This document shows, in pieces, positions 60,934 through 64,000 of a stretch of DNA of 64,000 nucleotides (positions within the stretch are counted from its first letter, which is position 1; the number at the start of each line of letters is the position of its first letter). Under the pieces are notes generated by a model. That model was not told the origin of the DNA. It saw only the letters and a program-made list of their open reading frames with translations, and did no database searches. The DNA comes from Granulosicoccus sp964390335. GTDB lineage: Bacteria; Pseudomonadota; Gammaproteobacteria; Granulosicoccales; Granulosicoccaceae. The stretch is taken from assembly GCA_964390335.1 (NCBI GenBank), contig CAYMHU010000013.1, forward strand, positions 1 through 64,000, read 5' to 3'. A program made the position numbers and the translations under genes.

Positions 60934-62784
60934 TCAGGCCGACTGTACGCGATCATTCGATTGGTCAAGACCCAGTCTTGCCAAAGTTTGTTGCTGTGGC
61001 ACACCGTTATCATCCCAACCACGCAACGCATAGTACTCGGGTAGCATGATGTTCAACTCTGCTACGCGACCTTTCGCAATACCCGCGGGTGCCGGTACAT
61101 CCAGCAAACGAGGAGGCAAGGTATCGTCAGCCTTGGTCAAACCCGCCTGTAAGTTAAACAGCCGTTCTAAATTCCAGATGCGCTCACCCGTTTCCAGTAA
61201 ACGCTCGTTAGTCCAATTGCTGCCGCAAGCCACGCTGACTTGTTGTTGGAACTCGTTGGTATCCCACGCTGCAGTGGTGAACAAGCACAAACCCGTTGAA
61301 TCAATCATGGCTATTTTGTCTTGCGATGACTTGCACGGCTCAGCTTTACCTTGGCCTGTTTGATCATCCATGTCGGCTGAGAAGGTGTCGTGCCGCAGGT
61401 GACAGGCGCCGCGATTGCTGGTGGCATACCCAAGCCCCATGCCTTGTAATGCACGCGAGTCGTAGCCTGCAAACTCTTGCCCTTTAACAGCCATGGACAA
61501 TTCCGGATGACCGTAGCGCTCACACATGCGCTTTGAACCGAGGCCTAGCATTTGTCCAAAGCCTTCATGCTTACCGGTTTTCTCGGCCATTACGGTAAGC
61601 GCTTCGGCATTACCGAAATTCAGTGCAATGCCATCGGTATCGTTTGTTGTTATGACTCCCTTTTCAAACAGTTCCATGGCAGCTGCCAGCGTTACGCCGA
61701 ATGAGATGGGGTCCATGCCATGTTCATTCATCATGTAACCAGCAAAGGTTAATGCGTCTATATCGTCGATACCCAGCACCGGACCAAACGCGAACGCGGT
61801 TTCGTATTCGAGACCACCAGACGCATGCCAGTATTGCTGGCGCTCTTTAATAGAGAAATGATTTTTATCAATGTGCGCTATACGACCGCAGCCGATGGTG
61901 CAACCGAAACACGCTTTGTTGGTGATTAAGTTGGTGTGATTATTTTCGTTGGGAGTGCTCATTGCTGCAGGATTGAGCTTTGATGTACCTTCGAACGTGA
62001 CATCCTGAAAGTTTCGTGTGGGTAATCCACCGAAGGCATTCATGGTATCTATCATGGCGTTGGTGCCATAAACCGTTAGGTCTTTACGTCCTGCGCTGTC
62101 TTCTAACAATTGGTGTGTCGATTTAACCACCTGCATAAACGCGGATGCATCATTAACGGGGACACCAACTGTACCGCGCGCGGCTACGGCTTTTAAATTC
62201 TTGGACCCCATGACGGCGCCGACACCGGAGCGTCCAGCTGCGCGGTGTAAATCGTTAACGATGCATGCATATCGAACGCCTTGCTCGCCAGCAACACCAA
62301 TGGATGCCACTTTGATTTGTGGGTCACCGTGTTTTTCTTTTATGGTTTCTTCCGTGTGCCAAACTGTGGTTCCCCAATATTCGCTTGCATCACAAATTTG
62401 AACCTTGTCGTCTTGAATCATCAAGTACACAGGAGAGCTTGCTTTGCCTTCTACAATCAGTAAATCGTAGCCGGAAAATTTCAGTTCCGCGCCAAACTTA
62501 CCACCGGAGTTTGAAGCGGCAATGGCATTAGTTAGCGGGCCTTTAGTGACTGCTGCGTAACGGCCACTGGTTGAACACATGGTGCCGGTTAGCGGGCCAG
62601 TTGCAAATATGAGCATGTTCTGAGGCGACATAGCATCGGCTGCCGGATCCATGCCTTCCATGAGGTATTTGGTGCCTAAGCCTCTACCACCGAGATAGTC
62701 GTTCGCCCACTGCATATTCAGGGGCTCAATTTTTATCTCTCTGCTGGTCAGGTTGACGCGTAAAACTTTTTTATGCCAGGTCAT
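60934..62784 (-). CDS. aor: Aldehyde ferredoxin oxidoreductase (tungsto/molybdopterin)
   Basis: A 616-residue AOR-family enzyme that oxidises aldehydes to acids (or the reverse) with a bis-pterin metal centre and a 4Fe-4S cluster. Seen: N-terminal VLRVNLTSREIKIEPL, GRGLGTKYLM, GRSGVGAVMGSKNLKAV, the cluster ligands CFGCTIGC and a last cysteine in STGLCLFTT, and RGACHLRHDTF. The length matches known members (about 605-620). It overlaps the ferredoxin gene by four bases and precedes the MoaD-like gene. Confidence 0.93.
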   Translation of the reverse strand: MTWHKKVLRVNLTSREIKIEPLNMQWANDYLGGRGLGTKYLMEGMDPAADAMSPQNMLIFATGPLTGTMCSTSGRYAAVTKGPLTNAIAASNSGGKFGAELKFSGYDLLIVEGKASSPVYLMIQDDKVQICDASEYWGTTVWHTEETIKEKHGDPQIKVASIGVAGEQGVRYACIVNDLHRAAGRSGVGAVMGSKNLKAVAARGTVGVPVNDASAFMQVVKSTHQLLEDSAGRKDLTVYGTNAMIDTMNAFGGLPTRNFQDVTFEGTSKLNPAAMSTPNENNHTNLITNKACFGCTIGCGRIAHIDKNHFSIKERQQYWHASGGLEYETAFAFGPVLGIDDIDALTFAGYMMNEHGMDPISFGVTLAAAMELFEKGVITTNDTDGIALNFGNAEALTVMAEKTGKHEGFGQMLGLGSKRMCERYGHPELSMAVKGQEFAGYDSRALQGMGLGYATSNRGACHLRHDTFSADMDDQTGQGKAEPCKSSQDKIAMIDSTGLCLFTTAAWDTNEFQQQVSVACGSNWTNERLLETGERIWNLERLFNLQAGLTKADDTLPPRLLDVPAPAGIAKGRVAELNIMLPEYYALRGWDDNGVPQQQTLARLGLDQSNDRVQSA

Positions 62785-63197
62785 GATGCCACTCCGTACG
62801 TGATAGCACCGGTTGGGCAGGCTTCAGCGCACTTTGGGTCGCCGTCGCACAAATTGCATTTGGTGACCTTACCTGATCGAGTATTGAAATTGATGGTGCC
62901 ATAAGGACACGCGATGGTGCAGACCTTACAGCCAACGCATAAGCTCTCATCGACCACTTTGGTTCCAAGCCCGGCGTTCACACTGATGGCGTCGGTAGGG
63001 CAAGCATGCAAACACCAGGCTTCTTCGCATTGTGTACACGTGTATGGAATATTGCGCTTGCCGTGTTCGAACTCGAAAACTTTTATGCGAGAGAATGCCG
63101 GTGCAAAAAGGCCTTCGTGTTCTAACGAACACGCCATCTCGCACTGCAGGCAACTGGTGCAACGATCGGCGTCGAGTAGGAGTGATTTAATGCTCAC
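62781..63197 (-). CDS. Four-cluster 4Fe-4S ferredoxin-type subunit
   Basis: A 138-residue polyferredoxin of the HycB/AorA kind with four CxxCxxCxxxC-type sets: CTSCLQCEMAC (from residue 13), CTQCEEAWCLHAC, CVGCKVCTIAC and CNLCDGDPKCAEAC. Sixteen cysteines would hold four 4Fe-4S clusters. It is the first gene of the fdx-aor-moaD array and overlaps aor by 4 bases (ATGA), so it is the likely electron carrier for that enzyme. Confidence 0.92.
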   Translation of the reverse strand: MSIKSLLLDADRCTSCLQCEMACSLEHEGLFAPAFSRIKVFEFEHGKRNIPYTCTQCEEAWCLHACPTDAISVNAGLGTKVVDESLCVGCKVCTIACPYGTINFNTRSGKVTKCNLCDGDPKCAEACPTGAITYGVAS

Positions 63198-63290
63198 AGT
63201 GTTAGTTCCGTGACGGGTTAATCGTTAGAGACTAGCATTTATTAGCATGGACTAAAACTGGTAGTTCGTATTAAAGGTGAACTTGGACAA

Positions 63291-63791
63291 CTAAGATGCG
63301 GGTGTGTGTTTGCTTACTGTGCAAGCCCGAGTCCGAATCGGGGATAAGCGCAGTCGATAAGCGTCTTCAATGTTGCAATAGTATCGGCCCAAAGTACGTA
63401 TTTTGCGAAAACCGACTGCGGCATAAAAAAGCTGTGCGGTACGATTGCTGGCTCTGACTTCCAAGGTCATATCCGTCAAACCAGCGGTTTGCGCGGCTTG
63501 CAATTGCCAGTTCAATAAAGTGTGTCCGATACCACGGTTTCGCCAGTTTTTCTCAACTGCCAGTAGGACTAAGTGCCCGCGTACATCGCCAATGCTGGCA
63601 ACCGAGAAACCAATAACTTGATCATCGCACTCGGCCACATACGTATTGGTGGTGGCGAGCTTCATATAGCGATGCAAACGGCGCGGCGTCCATGTCCACG
63701 GTAAGCCTTGCTCAATTTCTCTTTTGCACAATGACGCAATTGCAGTTGCGTCGCTGCTGTTGGCAAGCCTGATTGTGATGCTCTGGTTCAG
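63291..63791 (-). CDS. GNAT-family N-acetyltransferase (RimI-like), start uncertain
   Basis: A GNAT protein with the acetyl-CoA loop VEKNWRNRGIGHTLLNW, LEVRASNRTAQLFYAAVGFRKI, and a C-terminal YYCNIEDAYRLR. The usual N-terminus (SITIRLANSSDATAIASLC) is present in frame but has no ATG, GTG or TTG before it. The only in-frame standard codon near is TTG 63731, which cuts off the first strand and part of helix 1. A CTG at 63791 overlaps the TGA of the upstream gene by two bases and would give 166 residues; this unusual start is chosen. RimI-like N-acetylation of a ribosomal protein is a family guess. Confidence 0.6.
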   Translation of the reverse strand: MNQSITIRLANSSDATAIASLCKREIEQGLPWTWTPRRLHRYMKLATTNTYVAECDDQVIGFSVASIGDVRGHLVLLAVEKNWRNRGIGHTLLNWQLQAAQTAGLTDMTLEVRASNRTAQLFYAAVGFRKIRTLGRYYCNIEDAYRLRLSPIRTRACTVSKHTPAS

Positions 63792-64000
63792 CGCAGAAGA
63801 CTCTTGGCAGCCATACCCAGCACATCATCCCAGATTGAGCCATCCCGATCGCTATCGAGCAACATGCCCAAGAGCCCACCAGACTTAGTACGGTTAACTT
63901 GAGATCCTCCGCCGAGTACCTTTTTACTGAGTGCACCCATAACGAGTGACGCAACTACCGGCAGCATTTTTTTAAGAATGGCACTGCTGATACCGGATTG
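63788..64000 (-). CDS. DUF937-family protein, 3' part cut by window edge
   Basis: A minus-strand frame of 70 codons that enters from the end of the window. It shows SGISSAILKKMLPVVASLVMGALSKK and then GGLLGMLLDSDRDGSIWDDVLGMA, the latter a Ca-loop-like DxDRDGSIWDD segment seen at the end of DUF937 (YidB-like) proteins. The N-terminal part lies outside the window. Its TGA overlaps the candidate CTG start of the acetyltransferase gene. Function is unknown. Confidence 0.75.
   Translation of the reverse strand, partial: QSGISSAILKKMLPVVASLVMGALSKKVLGGGSQVNRTKSGGLLGMLLDSDRDGSIWDDVLGMAAKSLLR

Noticed and set aside
1..64000. CRISPR arrays, prophage or insertion sequences
   Set aside because: No regular repeats, transposase, integrase or phage structural genes were seen.

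Overview
The window looks like a stretch of chromosome from a marine, aerobic, free-living gammaproteobacterium. The housekeeping order supports this: hemA-prfA-prmC, a TPR lipoprotein followed by lolB, then ispE, tRNA-Gln, prs, rplY, pth, ychF and tRNA-Met. The genus cannot be fixed from the sequence alone. No phage, insertion sequence, integrase or CRISPR array was seen.

Bases 1-23 kb are mostly core genome. The left edge carries two damaged genes: hslO (Hsp33) with an internal deletion and frameshift, and a DUF3592-type membrane gene with a frameshift. Then come moeB, an ACP-phosphodiesterase-like gene, a convergent polyphosphate pair (ppk, ppx), the heme/release-factor operon, the LolB/IspE/PRPP/L25/Pth/YchF block with two tRNA genes, some unrecognised membrane and lipoprotein genes, and a large secreted purple-acid-phosphatase-like protein.

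Bases 22.8-50.3 kb form a dense methylated-amine catabolic island. It encodes a trimethylamine monooxygenase (tmm), a TMAO demethylase (tdm: DUF1989 plus GcvT), a TmoXWV-type ABC importer, and the indirect methylamine pathway: gamma-glutamylmethylamide synthetase (gmaS), a three-part N-methylglutamate synthase (mgsABC), and a four-subunit sarcosine oxidase/N-methylglutamate dehydrogenase (soxBDAG/mgdABCD order). It also has an ammonium transporter, an iron alcohol dehydrogenase at the end of the sox/mgd operon, and two regulators (GlxA/AraC type and GntR/FCD type). Together these would take TMA to TMAO, then DMA, with methylamine feeding through N-methylglutamate to glutamate, ammonium and one-carbon units. 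The recognised DMA-to-methylamine enzyme (DmmABC type) is not visible. A Rieske oxygenase immediately after tdm, an orphan FAD oxidoreductase, and two unrecognised proteins between mgsC and tdm are the candidates to fill this step, and are the most interesting part of the window.

Bases 50.7-64 kb hold a mixed set: a gamma-family PLP enzyme, an OmpR-type regulator with a degenerate receiver, an RNase J-type nuclease, a CNNM/CBS membrane protein, a periplasmic rhodanese, a Tat-exported HiPIP, a coiled-coil membrane protein, a surface protein with a C-terminal anchor, a ferredoxin/aldehyde ferredoxin oxidoreductase/MoaD-like operon, a GNAT acetyltransferase without a normal start codon, and a partial DUF937 gene cut by the window edge.
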